Shown in pieces: positions 26,569 through 34,611 of a stretch of 64,000 nt of DNA; within the stretch, counting starts at the first letter, position 1; each line of letters opens with the position of its first letter. The DNA comes from Lacticaseibacillus brantae DSM 23927 (lineage in GTDB: Bacteria; Bacillota; Bacilli; Lactobacillales; Lactobacillaceae). Position numbers and translations under genes: made by a program. The DNA lies in NCBI RefSeq assembly GCF_001436115.1, contig NZ_AYZQ01000002.1:1-64000 (forward strand). Direction: 5' to 3'. The notes beneath the pieces are model-generated. The model searched no databases. It saw only the letters and a program-made list of their open reading frames with translations, and was not told where the DNA came from.

Positions 26569-27936
26569 TTAGATGATGCCGATGGTTTGAAGAATCAAGT
26601 ACCCATTGAGGGCGACTAAGACGATGGCTGAGAACCAAGCGAGAGCTTTCGACCAGGTGTGGTTGGCAAACTGGCCCATGATCTTCTTATCACTGGTGTA
26701 CTTAACTAATGGGATAACTGCGAATGGTAACGCAATACTCAAGAAGACTTGTGAGAAGGTCAGTAAGTTTTCAATTTTAGCTTCATCCCCATGATAGTAG
26801 ATGGCAAAACCAAGAACTGGTAAGACTGAGAGCAACCGAGTCACAAGGCGTTGCAGCCACATTGGCATCTTCAAATTGATGAAACCTTCCATGATGATTT
26901 GCCCGGATAAGGTTCCAGTGATGGTTGAACTCTGACCAGATGACAGCAGGGCAACTGCGAACAACATGCTCAGGATAGGGCTAGCAATGGCCCCGACAAT
27001 TTGAGGGTTCTGGAGGGCGTTGAACAGGTCAACGAATTTCCCAAGTGGGCTGTTCGTGCCATAGAAAAGCGCGGCACCCAGAATTAACAGCAAACTATTC
27101 ACGATAAAAGCAATCGTGAGTTGAATGTTTGAATCGATGGTCGTGAACTTAATGGACTTCGCAACCTTAGCGCTATCAGAGCGATCAATTTCACGTGTTT
27201 GTGAAATGGAGGAGCCCAAGAACAAGTCATGGGGCATCACGGTCGCGCCCACAATCCCTAAGGAAAGATAAAGCATGGATTTGTTGGTTAAAATACTGCT
27301 GCTTGGAATATATCCCGCAAGAATCTGCGTGAACTGTGGGGATGCGAGGAAGACTTCATAAGCGAAGACCATGACAATAACAATCACCAGGGTGGCCACA
27401 ATCGCTTCAATCTTACGGAAGCCCAAGCGCATGAGCAGTAGGAGAATCAGGACGTCGGCAGCGGTAATGACAATGCCGACAATCAGTGGAATTTTGAATA
27501 ATAATTCCAAAGCAATTGCTGAACCAATGATTTCAGCAATATCAGTGGCCATAATGGCCAATTCTGTAATGACCCAGAGGACAATCCCCATCCGCTTGGA
27601 GGTATTCTCCCGGATCATCTGAGCTAAATCTTTACCGGTCACAATGCCCAGTTTAGCAGCCATGGCTTGTAGGAGCATGGCAATTAAACTCGAAATGAGA
27701 ACGACAGATAATAGTTGATACTTGAACTGGGCCCCACCAGCGATTGATGTAATCCAGTTCCCTGGATCCATATAACCGACGGCGATTAGAACCCCGGGGC
27801 CAGTATAGGCGAGTAAGGTGCGCCAGAAGCCTTTGTCATCAGGTACCTTCACACTGCCATTGACCTCACTTAAACTCTTGCTGTGCTCGTCAGTGGTGAC
27901 CAAGCGCTTCTTTTGTTGCATTTCTGCTGCTTTCAT
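26569..27936 (-). CDS. mntH: Nramp-family Mn2+/divalent metal:H+ symporter
   Basis: This 455-residue membrane importer of Mn2+ (and other divalent metals) uses the proton gradient and has 11 helices. The metal-binding DPGN is present in helix 1 (MDPGNWITS) and the MPH motif in helix 6 ([10 protein letters not shown]). ATG follows AGAGG at 7 nt. Lactobacilli use Mn2+ as an antioxidant and often carry several mntH copies. Unlike MntR-controlled copies, this one is co-transcribed with a TetR regulator and has a TetR-type operator. Confidence 0.9.
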   Translation of the reverse strand: MKAAEMQQKKRLVTTDEHSKSLSEVNGSVKVPDDKGFWRTLLAYTGPGVLIAVGYMDPGNWITSIAGGAQFKYQLLSVVLISSLIAMLLQAMAAKLGIVTGKDLAQMIRENTSKRMGIVLWVITELAIMATDIAEIIGSAIALELLFKIPLIVGIVITAADVLILLLLMRLGFRKIEAIVATLVIVIVMVFAYEVFLASPQFTQILAGYIPSSSILTNKSMLYLSLGIVGATVMPHDLFLGSSISQTREIDRSDSAKVAKSIKFTTIDSNIQLTIAFIVNSLLLILGAALFYGTNSPLGKFVDLFNALQNPQIVGAIASPILSMLFAVALLSSGQSSTITGTLSGQIIMEGFINLKMPMWLQRLVTRLLSVLPVLGFAIYYHGDEAKIENLLTFSQVFLSIALPFAVIPLVKYTSDKKIMGQFANHTWSKALAWFSAIVLVALNGYLILQTIGII

Positions 27937-27989
27937 ACGGCAACCTCTTTTCTCTTTTGGGTGAATTTGAAATTCGGTTGGATAATTTA

Positions 27990-28009
27990 TTGAACGAGCG
28001 CTCAGTCAA
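27990..28009. promoter_or_regulatory. TetR-type operator of mntH-tetR
   Basis: TTGAACGAGC and GCTCAGTCAA are near-perfect inverted halves of a 20-bp palindrome with a GAGCGCTC core. It starts 12 bp downstream of the -10 hexamer at 28022-28027, where a bound repressor would block transcription. Confidence 0.75.
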
Positions 28010-28021
28010 TTTCCATTGATG

Positions 28022-28050
28022 ATTATTAATCTTTTCAGAAAAGAAGTCAA
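28022..28050 (-). promoter_or_regulatory. Promoter of mntH-tetR
   Basis: On the minus strand TTGACT (28045-28050) is followed after 17 bp by AATAAT (28022-28027). Confidence 0.7.
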
Positions 28051-28100
28051 CACTTTGAGCAAAAAAGTTTTGGGATGGCTAACTTATATTTTCGTGTCAT

Positions 28101-28145
28101 AAAAAAGCCATTGAAAACCGCAAGAATGGCGGGGATCAATGACTT
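28101..28145 (-). terminator. Terminator downstream of the DyP gene
   Basis: On the minus strand GTCATTGA pairs with TCAATGGC and an inner CCGC with GCGG, followed by TTTTTT. It lies nearly 200 bp after the DyP stop, beyond the structured element. Confidence 0.75.
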
Positions 28146-28224
28146 TTGAATTAGAAATAGTTGGTGATTTTTAGGTGCGCCCAATTGCAGCTTAGCTGGA
28201 GAATGGCGATTAAACGTACTCTAA

Positions 28225-28335
28225 ACGCGTTCGTCGACGCTGACTCCTTATGCTAATCCAGCCTCAGTCAGTGGCCAAGTGCGGCCACTCGCCTGATTCC
28301 GGCTTAGCTTCCGGAGCCAGACCGCGTCGACTCAC
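28225..28335. repeat. Structured GC-rich intergenic element after the DyP gene
   Basis: Outer arms GTCGACGC (28233-28240) and GCGTCGAC (28324-28331) enclose a hairpin GTGGCC-N6-GGCCAC (28271-28288) and a CCGG-rich palindrome (about 28299-28318). On the minus strand it begins with GAGCGTGAG at the DyP stop codon. Confidence 0.6.
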
Positions 28336-28338
28336 GCT

Positions 28339-29280
28339 CTATAATTCGCCGTCTGCGATGTCGGCAAGAACGGCCTTTGAAGGGATGAAGAAGAGTTCGC
28401 CGGTGATTGGGGTTGAGAAGTCCAATAAGCGGTCGGAATTGTTGAACATGCCTTCTAGCATCCGGCGGGTCACAGAATAGTAACGTGAATAACCAATGAA
28501 GTAGGTCCCGTTAATGGATTCTGCAGGGTTACTAAATGGCACATTCATGCGAACAATCTTGTGTTCGATGCCATCTTTATTGTCTTGTGAGACGACGTTG
28601 TGGGCATTTTCCGCCTTTTCTTCGTCCTTCAATTCAATGTCGTTAAACTTCTTGCGGCCAATAGCCTTTTCTTGTTGTTCGACTTTCAGCTTATTCCAGG
28701 CATCCATGTTATGCAGATACTTCTGGGCAAAAGCGTAAGACCCATCAATGAAGTCGGGATCTTCGTCACCGATAACGGCATATTCTGGTGTATCTAAGGC
28801 ACTTGGGTTTTCGGTTCCATCCACGAAACCAATGATGGCGCGGCCCTCAAAATAGCGGAAGCCATGAGTTTCATCCACGACTGTTGTGTTGTCTTTGATG
28901 ATGGTCATGATTTCAGACATCAATTCGAATGGTACCGCTGAGTTGGTCGAGCGAATATGGAAGAACAAGTCTGCTGGAGTTGCCACAGCAGTGTACTTAG
29001 GGCCTTCAACGGGTTCGAATTCAACCAGTTCTTTAGGCGCTTTGGCGTTAGGGAACAGATAGTGCCAAGCGTTAGCCGAGAAACCGAAAGCAACAGCCAA
29101 ATGGGCGTCAGGATAACGGATATTCATACTATTAATAAAGGCAGGTAAATGTTCAGCGAGATCTTGCACGACCTCCAGATCTGAACTCTGGTCCTGGCGC
29201 AATAAGTTCATGGTTGCGAAGATGATGTCGTCTCCGGCGTCTTTATACACATCTTGGACATCTCTTAAGTCAATTGGCAT
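28339..29280 (-). CDS. DyP-type haem peroxidase
   Basis: This 313-residue dye-decolourising-type peroxidase uses haem to reduce peroxides. The GxxDG family motif is visible as GFVDGTENPS (about residue 145), with later haem-pocket positions around GIEHKIVRMN. There is no signal peptide, so it acts in the cytoplasm. ATG 29280 follows AAGGAGGG; upstream extensions lack a ribosome binding site. The promoter carries a PerR-like box, consistent with peroxide control. It diverges from the zinc-type binding protein gene. Confidence 0.87.
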   Translation of the reverse strand: MPIDLRDVQDVYKDAGDDIIFATMNLLRQDQSSDLEVVQDLAEHLPAFINSMNIRYPDAHLAVAFGFSANAWHYLFPNAKAPKELVEFEPVEGPKYTAVATPADLFFHIRSTNSAVPFELMSEIMTIIKDNTTVVDETHGFRYFEGRAIIGFVDGTENPSALDTPEYAVIGDEDPDFIDGSYAFAQKYLHNMDAWNKLKVEQQEKAIGRKKFNDIELKDEEKAENAHNVVSQDNKDGIEHKIVRMNVPFSNPAESINGTYFIGYSRYYSVTRRMLEGMFNNSDRLLDFSTPITGELFFIPSKAVLADIADGEL

Positions 29281-29299
29281 GGTGAAAGCCCTCCTTAGA

Positions 29300-29314
29300 T
29301 TAGAATCATTACAA
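29300..29314 (-). promoter_or_regulatory. PerR-like box in the DyP promoter
   Basis: The minus-strand TTGTAATGATTCTAA matches the PerR consensus TTATAATNATTATAA at 12 of 14 defined positions. It lies just downstream of the extended -10, where binding would block transcription. Confidence 0.6.
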
Positions 29315-29323
29315 TTCACGAAT

Positions 29324-29332
29324 ATTATAGCA
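29324..29332 (-). promoter_or_regulatory. Extended -10 promoter of the DyP gene
   Basis: TGCTATAAT on the minus strand is a perfect extended -10, about 44 bp before ATG 29280. Confidence 0.7.
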
Positions 29333-29449
29333 CATGAATTTCGAAGCGCGGCTTTTGGACAGTCGATTTTTATGAAAATGTGAAATAAATTAAATACCAA
29401 TTGTTATTAAATGATTCTACTTGCGTCACCGCAAAAATCGGTTATCCTT

Positions 29450-29470
29450 AAAACGTAACGGTTACGATTA
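29450..29470 (+). promoter_or_regulatory. Zur-like operator before the zinc-type binding protein gene
   Basis: A perfect inverted repeat CGTAAC-G-GTTACG sits inside a 21-bp stretch matching the Bacillus Zur box (AAATCGTAAT-N-ATTACGATTT) at about 17 of 20 positions. A candidate promoter TTGCGT (29421-29426) with TATCCT (29443-29448) is directly upstream, so the box covers the transcription start. Confidence 0.6.
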
Positions 29471-29488
29471 ATTAAGGGGGAAGTTTGT

Positions 29489-30391
29489 GTGCATAAGAAA
29501 TCATGGTTAGTTGGACTGATGAGTCTGATGGTAATGCTACTACTGGCAGCCTGCGGGCAAAAGGCGACGTCGACGGCTAGCAGTAACACTTCTGGAAAGA
29601 TTAATGTCATTGCGAGTGTCGACTTCTATGGTGAAGTGGCCAAGGCGGTTTTGGGGGATCACGGTACAGTCACGTCCATCATTGATAATCCAGATGTTGA
29701 TCCGCATGACTATGAACCAACCACCGCAGTTGGGAAGTCTGTCGCCACTGCCAACGTTGTGGTAGCCAATGGGATTGGCTACGATGGTTGGATGGATAAG
29801 TTGGTTAAAGCGGCCAACAACAAGGTCCAGTACGTCCGTGTCGGTGAAGATGTCATGAACAAAAAAGAAGGCGACAACGAGCATCTGTGGTACAACGATA
29901 AGACGATACCTGCGCTCGCCAACCACTTAGCCAAGGTCTATGGCAAGCTCGATAGCAAACATGCTGCTGATTACACCGCGAACGCCAAGAAATACATTGC
30001 CTCACTTGAACCACTGACGAAATTGATCGCCGAGTTGAAGACCAAGAGTAATGGTCAAAAAGTTGACGTTTCTGAACCTGTTTTTGATAATGCACTCGAT
30101 GCTTTAGGGTACAAGATGAATGATGCCCACTTTGCCAAAGCAACTGAGGATGGGACGGATCCAAGCCCAGCAGACATTGCGCAAATCAAAGCTGACATCA
30201 AAGGTAAGAAGATTGCCTTCTTTGTTCAAAATTCGCAGGCCGACAGCAAGTTGGTTGATTCATTAGCGGCTGAAGCTAAATCTGCCGGTGTCCCTGTTTT
30301 GAAGGTCACTGAAACCTTGCCAAAGGGCAAAACCTATCTGACCTGGATGCTTGGCCAATACCAAGATCTGCAAAAGATTCAAAATAAATAG
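29489..30391 (+). CDS. Zinc-type (ZnuA/AdcA-like, cluster 9) metal-binding lipoprotein
   Basis: This 300-residue extracellular metal-binding lipoprotein belongs to an ABC importer class for Zn2+ or Mn2+. GTG 29489 follows AAGGGGG at 8 nt. The lipobox LLAAC ends at about Cys22. Family features include DPHDYEPT (metal His near residue 72), NEHLWYND (second His) and an acidic C-terminal region. The His-rich loop of classic ZnuA is absent. The Zur-like operator argues for zinc. No ATPase or permease gene is adjacent, so its partners must be encoded elsewhere. Confidence 0.82.
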   Translation: MHKKSWLVGLMSLMVMLLLAACGQKATSTASSNTSGKINVIASVDFYGEVAKAVLGDHGTVTSIIDNPDVDPHDYEPTTAVGKSVATANVVVANGIGYDGWMDKLVKAANNKVQYVRVGEDVMNKKEGDNEHLWYNDKTIPALANHLAKVYGKLDSKHAADYTANAKKYIASLEPLTKLIAELKTKSNGQKVDVSEPVFDNALDALGYKMNDAHFAKATEDGTDPSPADIAQIKADIKGKKIAFFVQNSQADSKLVDSLAAEAKSAGVPVLKVTETLPKGKTYLTWMLGQYQDLQKIQNK

Positions 30392-30418
30392 CAGAGCCGC
30401 GGTATCACCCGGGACATA

Positions 30419-30465
30419 CAAAAACACCAACCAGAAGTCATCAGATTTCTGGTTGGTGTTTTTAT
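30419..30465. terminator. Bidirectional terminator after the metal-binding lipoprotein gene
   Basis: AAAACACCAACCAGAAA-type arms with a short loop are flanked by A and T tracts. The 16-bp stem also serves the convergent small gene at 30462-30656. Confidence 0.9.
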
Positions 30466-30656
30466 TTGCGTCGATTCGTCACATAATGGATGAACCCAGT
30501 CCCTGAGACCATCGCAATCACGGCGAGAACAATCGTCCAAGGCTGAGGCCACTGGATAAAGAGAAAGCTGCCTAAAATACCGATTGAGAAAATAATACTC
30601 GCGACAAATAGCGTCATGGTGATTTTCCAATTGAGACTGTGCGCTGACTTTTGCAT
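30462..30656 (-). CDS. Small two-helix membrane protein (64 aa)
   Basis: It starts MQKSAHSLNWK, followed by two hydrophobic helices (about 12-33 and 38-57) and a basic end VTNRRK. ATG follows AGGGG at 7 nt, and a good promoter lies at 30687-30715. It is single-gene between two terminators. Function unknown. Confidence 0.65.
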   Translation of the reverse strand: MQKSAHSLNWKITMTLFVASIIFSIGILGSFLFIQWPQPWTIVLAVIAMVSGTGFIHYVTNRRK

Positions 30657-30686
30657 CCAATCGCCCCTAACTTAAATTTTGGCTTG

Positions 30687-30715
30687 ATTATGCGCCGTGA
30701 AAGCGGTTGCGTCAA
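30687..30715 (-). promoter_or_regulatory. Promoter of the 64-aa membrane protein gene
   Basis: On the minus strand TTGACG (30710-30715) is followed after 17 bp by CATAAT (30687-30692). Confidence 0.65.
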
Positions 30716-30743
30716 TGGCATTGCTCGCCTGAATTGGCTGATG

Positions 30744-31400
30744 CTAGAGCTGGACGAATACTAATACAGTCACGATCGTGTTGTATATGATGTGCGCAAT
30801 GATGCTTGTCGCAAGAGTATGAGAATAGTGATTCATGATGCTTATTCCCATTGCGAAGGTGAATAGACAGATGGAAGGAATGAGTAATTGCCAGTGCAGA
30901 ACTGTGAACAAGAGTGCTGTTAAGACCGTTGCTGGCCAAAAACCCACTAGCCCAGAAATGAATTGCTGAATCACACCTCGAAAGGCAAGTTCTTCTGTGA
31001 TTGGGGTGAAAAGACACAACGAGAGAATCATCGGCCAGCGTAGGGGCCCAGTAAGTAATTTGGCTGCTGCAGAGTTGAGAGGACCATCAGCTGAAGTGCC
31101 TGAAGGAAAGATGTTTGTCAGCACCACTGTAAGTATGACGATGAAGACGGCCCATAACGTGGCAATGCCGATAAAGCGGGCTGTTAGTGGCGAAATAGTG
31201 GCTTTTGGGCCAGCGAGGAGCCGATTCAGGAACAAGAGGATGGCAATTGCCACGGCAGAGTAGCCGAGTAAAAAGATCCAATTCTGAAGTACGCCAGTAA
31301 AAAATGCACCGACTAATGAGTTCCCAGAAGCCAAAAAAATCATAGGAAGCAGGAGTAACAAACCGACAATCACTTTGGCAAATTTATTCAAGTTGAACAC
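30744..31400 (-). CDS. CPBP-family intramembrane metalloprotease
   Basis: This 218-residue protein has about seven helices. The CPBP (Abi/CAAX-like) signature is present: EELAFRGVI with the paired Glu and Arg, a His in FTVLHW, and HIIYN near the C-terminus. Such proteins process or protect against peptides; several are bacteriocin immunity factors in lactic acid bacteria. The start is GTG 31400 with AGGA 5 nt upstream. It lies 12 bp after the SDR gene, so probably co-transcribed with it. No bacteriocin gene is nearby. Confidence 0.82.
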   Translation of the reverse strand: MFNLNKFAKVIVGLLLLLPMIFLASGNSLVGAFFTGVLQNWIFLLGYSAVAIAILLFLNRLLAGPKATISPLTARFIGIATLWAVFIVILTVVLTNIFPSGTSADGPLNSAAAKLLTGPLRWPMILSLCLFTPITEELAFRGVIQQFISGLVGFWPATVLTALLFTVLHWQLLIPSICLFTFAMGISIMNHYSHTLATSIIAHIIYNTIVTVLVFVQL

Positions 31401-31412
31401 CCTTTTCCTGCT

Positions 31413-32450
31413 TTATTTCATGGTCGAGTCGGCTGTCAGCAGTTGTTTAGCGGCCAGATGCAACCCATCTAACGTTGATTGGATGAAGTCTTGATATTGG
31501 TAGCGGTACAACTGTGGGTACAAGGTTTCATATTGATAGTTGCCGCCAACGTGGCGGGCCAGATTCTTGGTCACGACCGCATAACCGTACGAGAGATTCA
31601 AAACAGGCATGAGCACATCCGCGTTCAAAACTGTGGCGATGCCGTTGGGGAAGATAATGTGTTGTTCCGCTGCTGGCAATTGTTGGACTAATTCCGCCAC
31701 GGTACTGACGCGCGCCACGAGATTATTCAAAACTACACGCTTGTTGGCAGCCTCAGGGTTCTCATACAAGGCAATGTGTTGACCAGCGACATCACGCACA
31801 TCACTGGCAAAGAATTTGAAATCAGGCACAGACGGTCCACTGAGAAATGACAATGGTGAACTATGGTGATTACTCCATGGCAATAATGCAGGGCCAACAA
31901 TGCCTGATACGAGGCTGACACTGAGTTGGAAGTGATTGGTGTTTTTACTTGGATCGTGGGCAAAGTCCCAGGCCAGTTTTTCTTCAACGGCTTTCAAAGT
32001 GATATAAGCATCATATTGATGTGGGTCGTCAACGTCTGACCAGTCGGCTTCGGTATACACGGGCTTATCCTGATCGCCCCAGCCCATTGCGGATTCAGAT
32101 CCGGTCATCACGACTTTTTTGATGGTGGGTTGGGCCGCAATGGCGCCAAACCAGGTCGCAATTTCATTGGCCATATCCGCTTTCCAGGCCGTCGCATCGG
32201 TCGACGCCGGATTAACTGCGGTTGCAACACTAAAGACACCGTCGACACCTTCAAGTGCGGGTTTCACTGAATCAGGATCGGTAATGTTCCCGATAAACAT
32301 GTCAACTTCTGGAATGAGCTGTTTCAATACGTCGGCTTTTTGTTGACTGCGGGATAATCCCCGCACATGGTAGCCTTTTTTAACTAAATCTTGGACAATC
32401 CAGGCGCCAATATAACCTGTGGCGCCGGTCACTAAGACTGTATCTGTCAT
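31413..32450 (-). CDS. Extended SDR family NAD(P)-dependent reductase/epimerase-like protein
   Basis: This 345-residue cytosolic enzyme of the atypical/extended SDR group is like dihydroflavonol or aldehyde reductases. The cofactor loop is TGATGYIG at residues 8-15, and the active-site YxxxK reads YITLK. ATG 32450 follows AAAGGAGG at 7 nt. The extended -10 TGCTATATT (32482-32490, minus strand) is the likely promoter. The substrate is unknown. Confidence 0.8.
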   Translation of the reverse strand: MTDTVLVTGATGYIGAWIVQDLVKKGYHVRGLSRSQQKADVLKQLIPEVDMFIGNITDPDSVKPALEGVDGVFSVATAVNPASTDATAWKADMANEIATWFGAIAAQPTIKKVVMTGSESAMGWGDQDKPVYTEADWSDVDDPHQYDAYITLKAVEEKLAWDFAHDPSKNTNHFQLSVSLVSGIVGPALLPWSNHHSSPLSFLSGPSVPDFKFFASDVRDVAGQHIALYENPEAANKRVVLNNLVARVSTVAELVQQLPAAEQHIIFPNGIATVLNADVLMPVLNLSYGYAVVTKNLARHVGGNYQYETLYPQLYRYQYQDFIQSTLDGLHLAAKQLLTADSTMK

Positions 32451-32534
32451 CGTGATTCCTCCTTTTGTTAACGCTGCCACCAATATAGCACGCACTCTGT
32501 GAAAATGCTTTGCTGACGCATGTCGGAATCGTGA

Positions 32535-32563
32535 TTGAAGGTCATGACAAACTCTGATACGAT
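32535..32563 (+). promoter_or_regulatory. Promoter of the YkpA-type ABC-F gene
   Basis: TTGAAG (32535-32540) and TACGAT (32558-32563) are 17 bp apart, and the -10 is preceded by TGA (extended form). Confidence 0.6.
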
Positions 32564-32606
32564 GTAGAGAATTATGTCGTGATAAAGAAAGAAACGAGGT
32601 TATCGA

Positions 32607-34229
32607 TTGTTAACTGTAAGTAATGTTTCAATGACGTTTACGGACCGCAAGCTGTACGAAGACGTTAATTTAAAGTTTACACCAGGTAATTGTTACGGGA
32701 TTATTGGTGCCAACGGTGCGGGTAAGTCAACGTTCTTGAAGATTCTTGAAGGTCAGTTGCAACCAACAACTGGGACGGTGACACTCTCACCTAACGAACG
32801 GATGAGCAGTTTGAAGCAGGATCACTTTGCCTTTGATGATCAAACAGTGATGAACACTGTCTTACAAGGCTGGACCCGTTTATATGAAGTGATGACAGAA
32901 AAAGACGCCTTGTATATGAAAGCTGATTTCACCGAAGCAGATGGGATTAAAGCAGCCGAACTTGAAGGCGAATTTGCCGAAATGGATGGCTGGAACGCTG
33001 AAAGTGATGCCGCCCAACTGTTGCAGTCCCTGGGTATTCCAGAAAGCACACATCAAAGCTTGATGGCAGACTTGCCAGAAGGCGAAAAGATTAAGGTCTT
33101 ACTTGCACAAGCAATTTTTGGGAAGCCAGATGTCCTATTATTGGACGAACCAACCAACGGGCTTGATCCTGCAGCCATTGATTGGTTGGAAGATTGGCTT
33201 GCTGATTATGAGAACACTGTGCTTGTGGTCAGCCATGACCGGCACTTCTTAAACGCCGTCTGCACCATGATGTGTGACGTTGACTTTGGTAAGATTGAGC
33301 TTTTCGTCGGGAACTACGACTTCTGGTTGCAATCGGCCCAACTGGCCCAAGAACTTAAGGCCAATGCCAATGCCAAAAAAGAAGAACAAATCAAGCAATT
33401 ACAAGAATTCGTGGCGCGTTTCTCTGCTAATGCCTCAAAGTCGAAGCAGGCGACATCGCGGAAGAAACAATTGGAAAAGATTACCTTGGACGATATCAAG
33501 CCAAGTAGTCGGAAGTACCCATTCATCAAGTTTGATCCTGAACGCGAAATTGGGAACGACTTACTGCGGGTCGAAAATGTCTCGAAGACAATTGATGGCG
33601 TCAAAGTCTTAGACAACGTCAACTTCATCTTACGTCCGGGTGAAAAGACTGCCTTAATTAGTCGCAGTGATGTGACGACCACGGTCTTAATGCAACTTCT
33701 GGCCGGCGAAATTCAACCGGATACCGGATCGATTACGTTTGGGGTCACAACGACTCAGGCTTACATGCCTAAGGACTTGAATCCTGAATTCAGCGATAGT
33801 AGCTTGAATATTCTCGAATGGCTGCGTCAATTTGCCAGCAAAGAAGAAAGCGACAATACCTTCTTACGCGGCTTCTTAGGGCGGATGTTATTCTCCGGGG
33901 ATGAAGTGCTTAAGCCAGTTGATGTCTTATCTGGGGGCGAAAAAGTCCGCAGTTACTTAGCAAAGTTGATGCTGGGCAAGGCCAATGTGCTGCTGTTGGA
34001 CGACCCAACCAATCACTTGGATTTGGAAAGTATTACCGCATTGAATGATGCCTTAATCGATTTTAGCGGCTCATTGATTTTCACTAGTCATGATCGTCAG
34101 TTCATTCAGACCATCGCTGATCACATCGTTGAAGTCGGACCTAAGGGCGTTATCGACCGTGGCGAAACCAGCTACGAAGACTTCATGAATCATGAAGTTG
34201 TTTTGGAACAACAAAAAGAAATTTATTAA
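32607..34229 (+). CDS. ABC-F family ATPase, YkpA/YbiT type
   Basis: This 540-residue soluble protein has two ABC domains (Walker A GANGAGKST in the first; the second is degenerate, SRSDVTTT in place of GxxGxGKS/T). Signatures are LPEGEKIK (degenerate) and LSGGEKVR, and Walker B is LLLDEP and LLLDDP. A charged linker lies between the domains (about 240-300). TTG 32607 is the start, 6 nt after GAGGT. This subgroup acts as a translation factor on the ribosome rather than as a resistance protein. It is distinct from the Lsa-type gene at 17426. Confidence 0.85.
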   Translation: MLTVSNVSMTFTDRKLYEDVNLKFTPGNCYGIIGANGAGKSTFLKILEGQLQPTTGTVTLSPNERMSSLKQDHFAFDDQTVMNTVLQGWTRLYEVMTEKDALYMKADFTEADGIKAAELEGEFAEMDGWNAESDAAQLLQSLGIPESTHQSLMADLPEGEKIKVLLAQAIFGKPDVLLLDEPTNGLDPAAIDWLEDWLADYENTVLVVSHDRHFLNAVCTMMCDVDFGKIELFVGNYDFWLQSAQLAQELKANANAKKEEQIKQLQEFVARFSANASKSKQATSRKKQLEKITLDDIKPSSRKYPFIKFDPEREIGNDLLRVENVSKTIDGVKVLDNVNFILRPGEKTALISRSDVTTTVLMQLLAGEIQPDTGSITFGVTTTQAYMPKDLNPEFSDSSLNILEWLRQFASKEESDNTFLRGFLGRMLFSGDEVLKPVDVLSGGEKVRSYLAKLMLGKANVLLLDDPTNHLDLESITALNDALIDFSGSLIFTSHDRQFIQTIADHIVEVGPKGVIDRGETSYEDFMNHEVVLEQQKEIY

Positions 34230-34231
34230 GC

Positions 34232-34425
34232 AAGAGCGCGAGCAAAGGCGTTTTGGCTATGGTGCCGTGTAGCACTCGCTGTCTGAAGCTGGCTGGTGGA
34301 ACGCTGTGGGCACGACTTGGAGCCTTGCCCAATTCGCAAGTCTTCAAGCTCGGCCTTGTGCTAGGCGGACCATCTCCGCCAAGCACAATTTCACAGCTGA
34401 CCAGCCGCTTCTCTGCCAGCTATTT
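34232..34425 (+). repeat. Structured GC-rich intergenic element after the ABC-F gene
   Basis: It begins with GAGCGCGA just after the stop codon. A 33-nt hairpin (34356-34388) pairs TTGTGCT-GGCGGA with TCCGCC-AGCACAA. A further stem pairs GACTTG with CAAGTC, and GGCTGGT and ACCAGCC form outer arms. No coding frame is supported. Confidence 0.6.
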
Positions 34426-34439
34426 CACGGCAAGGCTGC

Positions 34440-34479
34440 AAAAAGGCAAGTTTCCAGATATCTGGAAACTTGCCTTTTT
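34440..34479. terminator. Perfect 40-bp palindromic terminator
   Basis: The arms AAAAAGGCAAGTTTCCAGAT and its exact complement meet without a spacer, ending in TTTTT. It terminates the ABC-F transcript 210 bp after its stop. Confidence 0.9.
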
Positions 34480-34611
34480 GTGTGACTTAAACTAACAGTT
34501 TTGTCACATTGGTCTATTTCGGAACAATTTTGCTTTACGCCTTGAGAAACAGGGTATATTCTGAACGCAATTAAGGGAAATTGGGTATTGGTGTAGGAAG
34601 GGGTGACTCTC

